This document shows positions 8,587 to 19,565 of a stretch of DNA of 64,000 nucleotides, in pieces (position 1 is the first letter of the stretch; each line of letters begins with the position of its first letter). The DNA lies in NCBI RefSeq assembly GCF_002000055.1, contig NZ_MVBD01000004.1, positions 248,001 to 312,000 of the forward strand, given 5' to 3'. A program made the position numbers and the translations under genes. Source of the stretch: Marinicella sediminis. GTDB lineage: Bacteria; Pseudomonadota; Gammaproteobacteria; Xanthomonadales; Marinicellaceae. The notes beneath the pieces are model-generated. The model ran no database searches. It saw only the letters and a list, made by a program, of their open reading frames with translations, and was not told where the DNA came from.

Positions 8587-9132
8587 TCAGGCCTGATTGG
8601 CCTGACAACCGTAGTAGACCACCACCTCATCACCCAGGGGATCTTTGTACAAATCTGTTTTCAAGTATTGCATGCCCAATTTTTTCATGATGGCAATTGA
8701 GGCATTGTTATCTGGCATGGCCAGGGCTGAAAAACAGTCGGCGTGGCCGCTTTCAGCCAGGGCGTTCATCACAGCCCTGGCAGCTTCGGTGCCAAAACCC
8801 AGCCCCCAGGCTTCCCGCTTGAAGCGCCAGCCAAGTTCCAGATTCTGCCATTGAGGGTTGTCACTGAAAAAACCCATTGGCCTGACCAGTATCCAACCGA
8901 TGAAAACCTGATTGTCCTGCCTGGTGACTTTCCACAACCCCCAACCTTTACTGGCATTGGTGTATTGAGCCATGCGTGGTAAAAAAATGGCTTCTACATC
9001 TTCCCGACTGGTCATGTGGCCGCCATTGATGTAGCGCATCACCTCCTTGTCCTGGTCCAGTTCATACAACAGTTCAGCATCCTGCGGCCCCATCAATTCA
9101 TAAGTCAATCTGGCTGAGTTGGGTAATTTCAT
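8587..9132 (-). CDS. GNAT-family N-acetyltransferase (RimJ/RimL type)
   Basis: A 181-residue acetyltransferase of the GNAT fold transferring acetyl from acetyl-CoA. The acetyl-CoA loop region is LGWRFKREAWGLGFGTEAA, and the C-terminal segment PDNNASIAIMKKLGMQY is the usual substrate-side motif of the RimJ/RimL-like subgroup. GGAGAG precedes the ATG. It converges on the kinase gene with a four-base gap. Substrate unknown; it could modify a protein N-terminus, an antibiotic or a small amine. Confidence 0.88.
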   Translation of the reverse strand: MKLPNSARLTYELMGPQDAELLYELDQDKEVMRYINGGHMTSREDVEAIFLPRMAQYTNASKGWGLWKVTRQDNQVFIGWILVRPMGFFSDNPQWQNLELGWRFKREAWGLGFGTEAARAVMNALAESGHADCFSALAMPDNNASIAIMKKLGMQYLKTDLYKDPLGDEVVVYYGCQANQA

Positions 9133-9245
9133 GGCGTCTCTCCGTTCTTTATTCGCTTGCTATGACCCAATGATTGTAACCGATTGTCATCAATTTGACG
9201 CCATCGCATGGTAGGATATGAGGCATATTATGATCCATTGAACCC

Positions 9246-10268
9246 ATGAACAAAACCCTTCTTTTCAGCGGCTTTTTGTTGAGCACGCTCGCCAGTTGTG
9301 GCTACCAAACCAAACCTGTCAGTGAGCCACTTGATGTGATCGCCTTTGGTTCCTGCAACAAACAAGACCATGCACAAACCTACTGGCAACACATTCAATC
9401 ACACCATCCAGACCTGTGGATCTGGTTGGGTGACAACATTTATGCTGACACCCATGACATGCAGGTCATGCAAGACAAATATCAACAACAGCGCAACAAC
9501 CCTGACTACCAGCAATTCGTTTCTGAAGTACCGGTGATCGGCACCTGGGATGACCATGATTACGGAATGAATGATGGCAACCGTGATTATGCGAAAAAAA
9601 CAGCTGCCAAAGCCCATTTCATGGATTTCATGAACATCCCCTCCAATCACCCCATGGCAGCCAGGGACGGTATTTACCACAGTCGCTTGTATGGTCAGCC
9701 TCCCCATCAAATCAAAGTCATTCTGCTGGACACCAGAACATTCCAGGATCCGCTGGCCAAAACGCCTAAAGGCAGTCAGCGAAACTATGTGACCAATCAT
9801 TCCGGTTCTTTATTGGGTGACGAACAATGGCAATGGCTTGAAAAAGAACTGCGTCAATCAAGCGCACAAATCAATGTGGTTGCTTCCAGCCTGCAAGTCG
9901 TTGCAGAAGACCATAAGTATGAAATGTGGGCTAATTTTCCCAATGAACGCAAACGATTGCTCAACTTATTGGTGAGCAGCCAGGCCAATACCCCCCTGAT
10001 CCTCAGTGGTGATCGCCACCTGTCCGAGGTATCTCAGATCAAATGGCAGGGCCAATTGATCACCGATGTCACTTCAAGCGGGTTAACCCATTCTTTTTCC
10101 GGAAACTGGGAAGAAAATAGCCACCGAGTGGGCAGGTTGATCACCGACGAATCCTACAGCGTGCTTTTTGTAGACTGGCCATCCTCGGTGTTAACCATCC
10201 AACAATTGGGGATGAATCAACAGCTTCTGAATGAAATACAACTGCCTCTGACTGTAAGAATGCAGTAA
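9246..10268 (+). CDS. PhoD-like phosphodiesterase/alkaline phosphatase lipoprotein
   Basis: A 340-residue metallophosphoesterase of the PhoD-like group. The N-terminus MNKTLLFSGFLLSTLASC ends in a lipobox, so a lipoprotein at the cell envelope is likely. Metal-binding segments are FGSCNKQ, WLGDNIYAD, TWDDHDYGMNDG and LSGDRHLSE, in the expected order. PhoD-like enzymes hydrolyse phosphodiesters or monoesters, often in phosphate scavenging. No pho box or neighbouring phosphate gene is visible. It is monocistronic, with 278 bases before the next gene. Confidence 0.88.
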   Translation: MNKTLLFSGFLLSTLASCGYQTKPVSEPLDVIAFGSCNKQDHAQTYWQHIQSHHPDLWIWLGDNIYADTHDMQVMQDKYQQQRNNPDYQQFVSEVPVIGTWDDHDYGMNDGNRDYAKKTAAKAHFMDFMNIPSNHPMAARDGIYHSRLYGQPPHQIKVILLDTRTFQDPLAKTPKGSQRNYVTNHSGSLLGDEQWQWLEKELRQSSAQINVVASSLQVVAEDHKYEMWANFPNERKRLLNLLVSSQANTPLILSGDRHLSEVSQIKWQGQLITDVTSSGLTHSFSGNWEENSHRVGRLITDESYSVLFVDWPSSVLTIQQLGMNQQLLNEIQLPLTVRMQ

Positions 10269-10359
10269 CAAGCAAATGAGCAACCCGAATCCAGACCAAT
10301 TAGCCAACGGACATAAGCCCTCGCCCGAAGCAAGTCACTCTCGACCTGCACTAAAACAA

Positions 10360-10416
10360 CCAAACCTGCGACAAGTTTGGCCACAATACCCATAAATGGG
10401 CTACCTTAGCCGGTTT
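10360..10416 (+). promoter_or_regulatory. Possible structured leader RNA upstream of the IPTL-CTERM-like gene
   Basis: AAACC (10362-10366) can pair with GGTTT (10412-10416) and enclose small hairpins: CCCA-TAAA-TGGG (10389-10400), or alternatively GGCT-AGCC (10399-10411). An alternative hairpin pairs CCAAAC with GTTTGG (10360-10380). The two-hairpins-under-one-stem layout recalls c-di-GMP-I riboswitches, but the conserved core of that class is not present. It lies about 130 bases before the next start codon. Only a covariance search could establish it. Confidence 0.2.
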
Positions 10417-10546
10417 CAGAGAAGAAAAAACTGCTTTAACCTGTCAAAACATCAGACACCACTAAAGTATAGCTTGCCAACGCAGTTGTTTTTAATTACT
10501 GTGTAATGGGGAAATGTTAACTTTAACTTTATACGGTGAAATATAA

Positions 10547-11239
10547 ATGAACAAATCATTCTTTTTGATATTACTTATTACATGCTCATTCATTGTCAGC
10601 GCACAAAACGAAAAAGCGGGTGGACAAGTTGGTCAGGGACCGAGTGTCCGTGGCGGCGGACTTGTGGCTGACCCAAGTTTCGAAGCTGGCACGCCAAACG
10701 CTTTTTGGAATGAGTTTTCTTCAAATTTTGGCACCCCTATTTGTGATGCCGGCGGTTGCGGCGTTGGCGGCGGTACCGGAGCCAACACAGGAACTTTCTG
10801 GACCTGGTTTGGGGGCCTCACTGGTGCGGTTGAGGAAGGCAGCGTTTCGCAATCCATCACCATACCCCCTGCCGGAACAGTGACCCTGAGTTTTGCTTTT
10901 GAATCTGCCAGTTGTGACGGCACAGGTTTCATGGAAGTACTGATCAACTCATCAGACCAGGTGTTTTTCATTGACCAGACCGATCCTTCCTGCGGTGTTT
11001 TGGGTTATCAAACCATCAATGTTGACCTCACAGCCTACCAGGGGCAAACCGTAGATCTGGAGTTTCATTCCATCACCCAGGGTGATGCCAATGTGAACTT
11101 TTTCATCGATGACATCGACGTCATTGCTGCAGGCAGCCCTCCGCAACCAAGTATCCCTGTACCAACATTGGGCATCTTTGGTTTACTGGCCTTGTTGTTA
11201 CTGGTGGTCTTCATGTCCAGGAAGAAACTGCGACAGTAA
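10547..11239 (+). CDS. Secreted protein with IPTL-CTERM-like C-terminal sorting signal
   Basis: A 230-residue protein with an N-terminal signal peptide cleaved near VSA (residue 19). A glycine-rich middle region and a beta-rich domain (about 45-195) resemble carbohydrate-binding-type jelly rolls (NVDLTAYQGQTVDLEF, FFIDDIDVIA). The tail is PVPTLGIFGLLALLLLVV then RKK: a proline-rich motif, one hydrophobic helix and a basic end, the pattern of IPTL-CTERM/PEP-CTERM sorting signals. Such proteins are processed at the inner membrane and exported to the surface or matrix. No sorting enzyme is in this window. Function unknown. A terminator follows. Confidence 0.75.
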   Translation: MNKSFFLILLITCSFIVSAQNEKAGGQVGQGPSVRGGGLVADPSFEAGTPNAFWNEFSSNFGTPICDAGGCGVGGGTGANTGTFWTWFGGLTGAVEEGSVSQSITIPPAGTVTLSFAFESASCDGTGFMEVLINSSDQVFFIDQTDPSCGVLGYQTINVDLTAYQGQTVDLEFHSITQGDANVNFFIDDIDVIAAGSPPQPSIPVPTLGIFGLLALLLLVVFMSRKKLRQ

Positions 11240-11260
11240 GCACTCCATAAAATTGAACCA

Positions 11261-11288
11261 AAAAAAAGCGCCTCCTGGCGCTTTTTTT
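11261..11288. terminator. Bidirectional terminator
   Basis: GCGCC-TCCT-GGCGC flanked by seven A residues on one side and seven T residues on the other. It can serve the IPTL-CTERM-like gene (+) and the minus-strand protease fragment at 11307. Confidence 0.88.
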
Positions 11289-11306
11289 CTTCCTCATTGA
11301 GCTGAA

Positions 11307-11512
11307 TTATTCAAACCCGTGGGCAAAAATCACATCTGATTCAAAACCGTTCTCGAAGATGACCCCTGCAATCGGACTGACTGACTCAGCCAACTGCAAG
11401 GCAGCCGGCGCATTGATCCTGCCGTAGCCCAATTCAAGTGACCGTCCAGGCGAACCTGGATCGTGATTGTAGTCATACCCACCGACCTGATCCGCTGATT
11501 GGTTGATGATGT
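11307..11512 (-). pseudogene. C-terminal fragment of a subtilisin-family (S8) protease
   Basis: Read on the minus strand in one open frame, the segment encodes IINQSADQVGGYDYNHD, then GRSLELGYGRINAPAALQLA and two GFE-type motifs before the stop (VIFENGFE, VIFAHGFE). The ELGYGRINA block is the usual end of an S8 catalytic domain. The frame continues through the repeat at 11513-11527 into the insertion remnant, and there is no catalytic domain or start codon. The rest of the gene is absent on the far side of the IS remnant, so more than a simple insertion occurred. Confidence 0.72.
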
Positions 11513-11527
11513 CTGGTAAGGCCTGAG
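11513..11527 (+). repeat. Left terminal inverted repeat of the IS remnant
   Basis: CTGGTAAGGCCTGAG, exact reverse complement of 12316-12330. The match resumes at equal distance inside both ends. Confidence 0.8.
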
Positions 11528-11582
11528 AATTGTAGACACTTTTTATGGTAAAAATAGTAACTTAACCATACGAGTTTAATCA

Positions 11583-11729
11583 ATGATCAGAGGTATCCGA
11601 TATACCGATGAATTCAAACAAGAAGCAGTCAACCAAGTGGCCAACTACGGCTACAGTGAGATCGATGTCAGTGGCCGTCTTGGCATTTCAACCAAGAGTC
11701 TTTATGATTGGATCATGAAATTCAAGTAA
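11583..11729 (+). pseudogene. Truncated IS3-family orfA (transposase HTH)
   Basis: The ATG opens 48 codons beginning MIRGIRYTDEFKQEAVNQV, containing the helix-turn-helix typical of IS3-family OrfA (VSGRLGISTKSLYDWI), and stops at TAA. Just downstream, another frame resumes the expected coiled region (QEADFKAQVATLKREL), so a small indel has broken the gene. Confidence 0.8.
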
Positions 11730-11889
11730 ACCCAAGAAAGTAGGGAGCAAGAAGCAGATTTTAAGGCCCAAGTTGCCACACTCAAGCGAGAACTCAAACG
11801 AGCTGAACAACCTGGATTGACGGTTCTCAGTCGACCAACCAAACCAATGGTGGGTCAGTAACATGACAAACATTCACCCGTGAAAACTT

Positions 11890-12300
11890 TTTATTTTTTG
11901 GCTTTGATGAAGGATTTGTTTGCCAGGAACTTCGTTGGCTGGGCCATGGGCTCCATGGATGACTTCAGACTTGGTTCATGATGCTTTAACCATGGCGTAT
12001 TAGAGCTGAAACCGGAAGACAAAGTGATGCTCCATTCTGACCAGGGCTCACAATACAGCAGCAGAATGTGCACTGACATTTTGAACATTGAGCCCAGCAT
12101 GTCACGCCGAGGTAACTGTCATGACAATGCAGTGGCTGAGAGTTTCTTCAGCAACCTGAAGAAAGAAGTACAAAAGCCGTGCTCAGGCACGGGCAGATGT
12201 GTTTAACTACATAGAAATGTTCTATAACCCAAAACGCCTTCACACCAATAATGATCGAGTTGCAACAACGGTTTATGAACAGATTTTTTTGAAAACCAAA
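11890..12300 (+). pseudogene. Frameshifted IS3-family orfB (rve integrase core) remnant
   Basis: Several frames together encode MKDLFARNFVGWAMGSSMDD, then MLHSDQGSQYSS, then a segment with the catalytic Glu region (GNCHDNAVAESFFSNLKKE), then RAQARADVFNYIEMFYNPKRLH. The order matches the DDE integrase core, but internal frameshifts separate the pieces. The N-terminal part with the first catalytic Asp is missing or damaged. Confidence 0.8.
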
Positions 12301-12315
12301 AGAGTGTCCAGGAAA

Positions 12316-12330
12316 CTCAGGCCTTACCAG
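12316..12330 (-). repeat. Right terminal inverted repeat of the IS remnant
   Basis: CTCAGGCCTTACCAG, exact reverse complement of 11513-11527. Confidence 0.8.
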
Positions 12331-12406
12331 TTAATCATTATTTTTTGCTTTATACCCTGAAGATCGCATGTTCAAAATGACACAAAAACCACTCGAATAA
12401 ACAGCC

Positions 12407-12892
12407 ATGAACAATGAAGAAATTAAGAAATTTAATGAAAAAAAATACTTTAAGTTATTTTTAAAAGAACTGGGCCAAAGTACCCAATGTAAATCCATTA
12501 AGAATGGTGAAGCATTAAAATCCGAACTAGATATTATCTGCGAATTTGCTGACGGTTCCATAAGAGGATTTGAGCTGACAGAATGTATGGATCAAAACGC
12601 AAGGCATGACCTTGAAAAGCATTCCTATTCCAGTGAGGATATACCTTCCGGCGGCGGGACAGGCAATATAAAAAGAATTGTTGCCCAAAAACTGAGTAAA
12701 ACTTATACACCTGATTTACCAATCGAGTTACTTGTATACTCCGATCAATTATCTTATCTAAATTTTTCAGGCGCAAAACATGAGTTATTGGACCAAGGCG
12801 GATTTGAGCGAGGTCAGTTCGAAAAAATTTGGCTGATGTTTGTCGGTGAGGAAACGGGATTGATATATGAAAGGGGTGTTGACTGTTGCTAA
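12407..12892 (+). CDS. Hypothetical AT-rich orphan protein
   Basis: A 161-residue protein I do not recognise. It is Lys/Glu-rich and has no signal peptide or membrane segment. The stretch SELDIICEFADGSIRGFELTE has the spacing of acidic residues seen in some PD-(D/E)xK nuclease-like folds, but the evidence is too weak to assign this. It is visibly richer in A+T than its neighbours, and it lies between an IS remnant and tRNA-Phe. Together these suggest horizontal acquisition. No partner toxin or antitoxin gene is seen beside it. Confidence 0.6.
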   Translation: MNNEEIKKFNEKKYFKLFLKELGQSTQCKSIKNGEALKSELDIICEFADGSIRGFELTECMDQNARHDLEKHSYSSEDIPSGGGTGNIKRIVAQKLSKTYTPDLPIELLVYSDQLSYLNFSGAKHELLDQGGFERGQFEKIWLMFVGEETGLIYERGVDCC

Positions 12893-12972
12893 TCACAGTC
12901 TCAAATCAACAAAATGACAACATTAAGCCAGAGTCATCAAGACAGATGAGATTGATATTAAAGGCTTTAAAA

Positions 12973-13048
12973 TGGTGCCCGGAGGCGGAATCGAACCACC
13001 GACACGGGGATTTTCAATCCCCTGCTCTACCGACTGAGCTATCCGGGC
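12973..13048 (-). tRNA. tRNA-Phe (GAA)
   Basis: A 76-nt cloverleaf read on the minus strand, starting GCCCGGATAGCTCAGTCGG and ending with an encoded CCA. The acceptor stem is GCCCGGA with TCCGGGC. The anticodon loop is TTGAAAA within a GGGGA/TCCCC stem, giving anticodon GAA. The T loop is GGTTCGATTCC. All parts are intact. Confidence 0.97.
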
Positions 13049-13057
13049 TTACCAGAT

Positions 13058-13115
13058 TGAGACGGGTCGTCTCAGAAAGAACGCGAATTATAATAACGCG
13101 TTCTGTATGTGTCAA
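13058..13115 (-). promoter_or_regulatory. Consensus sigma-70 promoter and leader hairpin of tRNA-Phe
   Basis: On the minus strand TTGACA (13110-13115) and TATAAT (13087-13092) are separated by exactly 17 bases, a perfect consensus. Between the expected start near 13080 and the tRNA lies the palindrome TGAGACG-GGT-CGTCTCA (13058-13074), a short hairpin in the 5' leader. Confidence 0.85.
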
Positions 13116-13148
13116 ACCTTTATTCAAAGATTATTAAATTTCCAATCT

Positions 13149-13421
13149 TCAGTCATCATCTTCGGGTGCATAGCCTTGCGGTCTGACATCCTGATTATCA
13201 AACAGGAAGGCCACCATTTTCTCCTCAATGATGCTCCGATGATCAGGGTCAATTGGCGAAAAGTGATTTTCATTGATGATCATGGTTTGCAATGCCAGCC
13301 ATTCCTGCCAGAACTTCAGACTGACCTGTTGCTGGATGCGTTGTCCCAGTTCTCCGGGATACGGAGTGTAGGGAATGGGTTCCTGATCTGCGCCATATTT
13401 CAGGCAATTAATGGTTGTCAT
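13149..13421 (-). CDS. yggX: Probable Fe(2+)-trafficking / oxidative damage protection protein YggX
   Basis: A 90-residue protein with the YggX signature: Cys6 in MTTINCLKYG, PYPGELG, then VSLKFWQEWLALQTMIINE. YggX proteins protect iron-sulfur clusters and limit oxidative damage. Its start overlaps the end of mutY by 14 bases, the same gene pair as in E. coli. This pairing supports cotranscription. The length matches E. coli YggX (91). Confidence 0.96.
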   Translation of the reverse strand: MTTINCLKYGADQEPIPYTPYPGELGQRIQQQVSLKFWQEWLALQTMIINENHFSPIDPDHRSIIEEKMVAFLFDNQDVRPQGYAPEDDD

Positions 13422-14409
13422 GTTGTTCCAGTATGTGATTGAGTGCTTTGGGGTGAGGCCATTTTACCAATTGTTGACGAGAAACCCAATCAACCGGTTC
13501 ATCAACTTCCCAGTCATTGGCCAAATAAACGTGGATTTGCAATAACCGGTGCGTCAACCGATGGGTCAGGGTGAATATTTTACGAGCCGAAGTGGTTACT
13601 TCACTCAATGCCTGTTGTGAGTCAAAAGTTGGTAAAAACCACATGCTGGCCCAGATCCCTTTGCTTGTTCTTTGCAGCAAAGCCAATTGTCCACCTCGCT
13701 CAAACAATAAACAATGCAACTCAACCTCCCTGGCCCTGACCGGTTTTTTCTTTTGCGGATAGGCCGCCACCACATCACTGGCCAGTGCCTGACAGGAATT
13801 GCTGACCGGGCAACGGTCACATTGTGGTTTGTGTTTGGTACACAACGTGGCACCCAGGTCCATCAAACCTTGTGTGTAAGCAGCAGGTCGTGCGGTTTCA
13901 CGGTGTTGTTCGGCCAGTTGCCAAAACCGTTTCAGGGTGGCACTTTTATTGGGTTCACCAGCCACCAAAAAATGTCTGGCGAAGACCCTTTTGACATTGC
14001 CATCCATGATTGGCTCAGCTTGTTCATAGGCCAGTGAGAGAATGGCTGCTGCGGTAGATCGACCAATCCCGGGTAATGCCATCAAGGCTGTCAGGTCAGC
14101 AGGTAATTCTCCCTGATGCTGTTCGACACATATCTGTGCAGTGCGGTGCAGGTTCCGGGCCCGGTTGTAATAGCCCAGCCCTGACCACAAGGCCATCACC
14201 TGTTGTTCATCCGCTGCGGCCAGCTCCTTCAGGTTTGGGATGGACTTGATAAAACGCTGAAAATAATCCAGCACTTTGACCACCTGGGTTTGTTGCAACA
14301 TGATTTCAGACAACCAAACATGATATGGGTTGCCACCTTGCCAGGGCAGGTTTTTGCGGCCGTGCAGATCATACCAGCTGACCACAGACTGGCTGAATGA
14401 CGAGCTCAA
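13408..14409 (-). CDS. mutY: A/G-specific adenine DNA glycosylase
   Basis: MutY removes adenine mispaired with 8-oxoguanine. The catalytic Glu lies in WLSEIMLQQTQV, the helix-hairpin-helix in LMALPGIGRSTAAAIL and the catalytic Asp in PIMDGNVKRV. Four cysteines (C-x6-C-x2-C-x5-C, in LCTKHKPQCDRC and PVSNSC) bind the [4Fe-4S] cluster. A NUDIX-like C-terminal domain follows from about residue 225. The start is a TTG at 14409 with AAGG upstream; the usual length is about 350, and this gives 333. It follows ftsY by 23 bases and overlaps yggX. Confidence 0.95.
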   Translation of the reverse strand: MSSSFSQSVVSWYDLHGRKNLPWQGGNPYHVWLSEIMLQQTQVVKVLDYFQRFIKSIPNLKELAAADEQQVMALWSGLGYYNRARNLHRTAQICVEQHQGELPADLTALMALPGIGRSTAAAILSLAYEQAEPIMDGNVKRVFARHFLVAGEPNKSATLKRFWQLAEQHRETARPAAYTQGLMDLGATLCTKHKPQCDRCPVSNSCQALASDVVAAYPQKKKPVRAREVELHCLLFERGGQLALLQRTSKGIWASMWFLPTFDSQQALSEVTTSARKIFTLTHRLTHRLLQIHVYLANDWEVDEPVDWVSRQQLVKWPHPKALNHILEQHDNH

Positions 14410-14432
14410 AGGTGAACCTTCAATGACACGAC

Positions 14433-15473
14433 TTATTCAATGATCGCATCAACAAACTCTGCAGCACGATAGGGTTTCAGGTCAGAGGATTTCTCCCCCA
14501 CGCCGATGTAACGAACCGGAATACCAAATTCCTGAGCCAGGTTAAACAAAACCCCGCCTTTGGGGGTTCCGTCCAATTTGGTGATCACCACACCAGTGAG
14601 TTGATTGGCGTTGTTGAATTCACGAACCTGGGATATGGCATTTTGCCCGGTTCCTCCATCAATCACAATCAGGGTTTCGTGCGGCGCTGATTCATCACTT
14701 TTACGAATGACGCGGGAAATCTTTTCCAATTCCTGCATCAGATTGGCCTGGGTATGCAAACGACCAGCGGTATCAGCAATCAGTACATCCATCTGTCTGG
14801 CAGTGGCTGAATTCATGGCATCGAATATCACCGAAGCGGCATCAGCACCGGTGTTTTGTGCCATCACTGGAATGCCTTCACGCTCACCCCAGGTTTTCAA
14901 TTGCTCAACAGCCGCTGCCCGGAAAGTGTCTCCGGCGGCCAGCATGACTTTCTTGCCTTGTGACTTAAACTGCCTGGCCAGTTTCGCAATGGTGGTGGTC
15001 TTACCCACTCCATTGACTCCAACCACCAGAATCACAAACGGTTTTTTGGCCTCATCAATCACCAACGGTTGTTCAACCACCTGTGCCAGATTGGTGAGCT
15101 GTTCACGCAACGCTGCCAGGACTGCATCAGAGTCTGAAAGGTTGCGCCGCTTGAGCGATTTGCGGACTTTTTCCAGCACATCCATGGTGGCAGCAGCGCC
15201 CACGTCAGCCATCAGCAAGGTGGTTTCCAGTTCCTCAAACAAGTCTTCATCAATTTTCTTCTTCAACGCAAACAACTGTTTCATTTTCTGACCAAAATTG
15301 GCCTGGGTTTTACCCAGTTTTTCGTTCAATTGTTCTGTGTCCTGTGCTGGCTGGCTCCCAGCCATTGTTTCGGCTGACTGGTCATGGGCTTGTTCTGCTG
15401 CCGTTGAATCAACCGATGCGGTGTCTGCAGGTTGTTTTTCGGGCTGGTTTTTTTTCTTAAAAAACTTAATCAT
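14433..15473 (-). CDS. ftsY: Signal recognition particle receptor FtsY
   Basis: A 346-residue SRP receptor GTPase targeting membrane proteins to the inner membrane. An N-terminal basic start and acidic region (about 1-60) precede the N domain and the G domain. GTPase motifs are GVNGVGKTTTIAKLA (P loop), DTFRAAAVEQL, DTAGRLHTQANLMQEL and TKLDGTPKGG. The last usually reads TKLDGTAKGG. It is divergent from rsmD, a common arrangement in gammaproteobacteria. Confidence 0.97.
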   Translation of the reverse strand: MIKFFKKKNQPEKQPADTASVDSTAAEQAHDQSAETMAGSQPAQDTEQLNEKLGKTQANFGQKMKQLFALKKKIDEDLFEELETTLLMADVGAAATMDVLEKVRKSLKRRNLSDSDAVLAALREQLTNLAQVVEQPLVIDEAKKPFVILVVGVNGVGKTTTIAKLARQFKSQGKKVMLAAGDTFRAAAVEQLKTWGEREGIPVMAQNTGADAASVIFDAMNSATARQMDVLIADTAGRLHTQANLMQELEKISRVIRKSDESAPHETLIVIDGGTGQNAISQVREFNNANQLTGVVITKLDGTPKGGVLFNLAQEFGIPVRYIGVGEKSSDLKPYRAAEFVDAIIE

Positions 15474-15554
15474 GGGTTATCTGATGAGGAATTCCGTTAA
15501 AATATGGCGCATATTCTACCAAATACAAGGCACACTGATAAATCATATCTGACC

Positions 15555-18515
<2,961 letters not shown>

Positions 18516-18717
18516 AACCACTGAACAGGTTTGCTCTGAAAGAATTGATGACTGAATCACCAGCCGGTTGAATGCCAAGACCGTCATACCCGCATTCGGT
18601 TATGCCCATCGCGCTGATGTGCCGCCATTCATGCATCATGATCACTCAATTGTGTTCACTTGCTTGTACAGTGGATTCATTTAAACACATTGATATTGAT
18701 TGAGTTAAAATCTCAGC

Positions 18718-19563
18718 ATGAAACTATATTCTGTAGAAGGCAACCGTCAGAAACTGGATGCCGGGGCGATGTTTGGAAATGCTCCGAAAGCCCTGTGGTC
18801 CCGCTGGGTTGAAGTGGATGAACACAACCGCATGGAACTGGCTTGTCGCGGATTGCTGGCCATCGGCCTCAATGGCAAGAATGTGCTGTTTGAAACCGGC
18901 ATTGGCAATTTTTTTCCCCCAAAAATGAAAGCCCGTTTCGGGGTTTATGAATCCGGTCATGTCTTGCTGAAATCACTGGCTGCTTTGGGCTTACAACCTG
19001 CTGACATCGATGTCGTGGTACTGAGCCATCTGCACTTTGATCATGCCGGTGGCATGTTAAGTGAGTGGCAGGAAGACCAGCCTTACCAGCTGGTTTTTGA
19101 TCAGGCAGAATACCTGGTGGGCGCTGAACATTGGCAGCGCGCGCTCAAACCACACCCAAGAGACCGCGCCTCATTCATACCAGAGTTGCATGAACTGCTG
19201 CAAGCATCAGGCAGATTGCAGCTCGTCCACGGCCCACATCATGAATCGCTGGGCACAGCAGTGAAGTTCACGTTCACCGAAGGTCATACGCCGGGGCTGA
19301 TGCATGCCCAGGTGGCAGATTTGGTGTTTGCCGCTGACCTGATTCCTGGTGCTGCCTGGGTGCATGTACCCATTTCCATGGGTTATGACCGTTTTCCAGA
19401 ACAATTGATCGATGAAAAAGCCATATTCCTGAGCAATGCAGTGAAGCATGATCAACGATTGTTTTTTACCCATGATCCAGAATTCCCGGTGGCCGGGGTG
19501 CAATGTACTGATGGCCGATACTCAATCACCCATCCAGCCAGACAATTGTCTGAGGAGTTATAA
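18718..19563 (+). CDS. MBL-fold metallohydrolase
   Basis: A 281-residue cytoplasmic metallo-beta-lactamase-fold hydrolase. The metal site motif is SHLHFDHAGG (HxHxDH), with further ligand segments TEGHTPG and FAADLIPG. Substrate unknown; lactonase or thioesterase-like relatives share this layout. It is followed two bases later by a MAPEG-family gene, so the two are probably cotranscribed. Confidence 0.9.
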   Translation: MKLYSVEGNRQKLDAGAMFGNAPKALWSRWVEVDEHNRMELACRGLLAIGLNGKNVLFETGIGNFFPPKMKARFGVYESGHVLLKSLAALGLQPADIDVVVLSHLHFDHAGGMLSEWQEDQPYQLVFDQAEYLVGAEHWQRALKPHPRDRASFIPELHELLQASGRLQLVHGPHHESLGTAVKFTFTEGHTPGLMHAQVADLVFAADLIPGAAWVHVPISMGYDRFPEQLIDEKAIFLSNAVKHDQRLFFTHDPEFPVAGVQCTDGRYSITHPARQLSEEL

Positions 19564-19565
19564 AT

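Larger units (their letters stand above)
11513..12330 (+). mobile_element. Decayed IS3-family insertion sequence
   Basis: About 818 bases, shorter than a usual 1.2-kb IS3-family element. The ends carry a perfect 15-bp inverted repeat, continued at equal spacing by a weaker match (GACACT-N-TT on both sides). The left part holds an orfA start (helix-turn-helix), broken by a stop and frameshift. The right part holds remnants of the orfB integrase core (LHSDQGSQYSS, CHDNAVAESFFSNLKKE, YNPKRLH), frameshifted and lacking its N-terminal half. No intact transposase remains, and no clear target duplication is visible. Confidence 0.85.
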
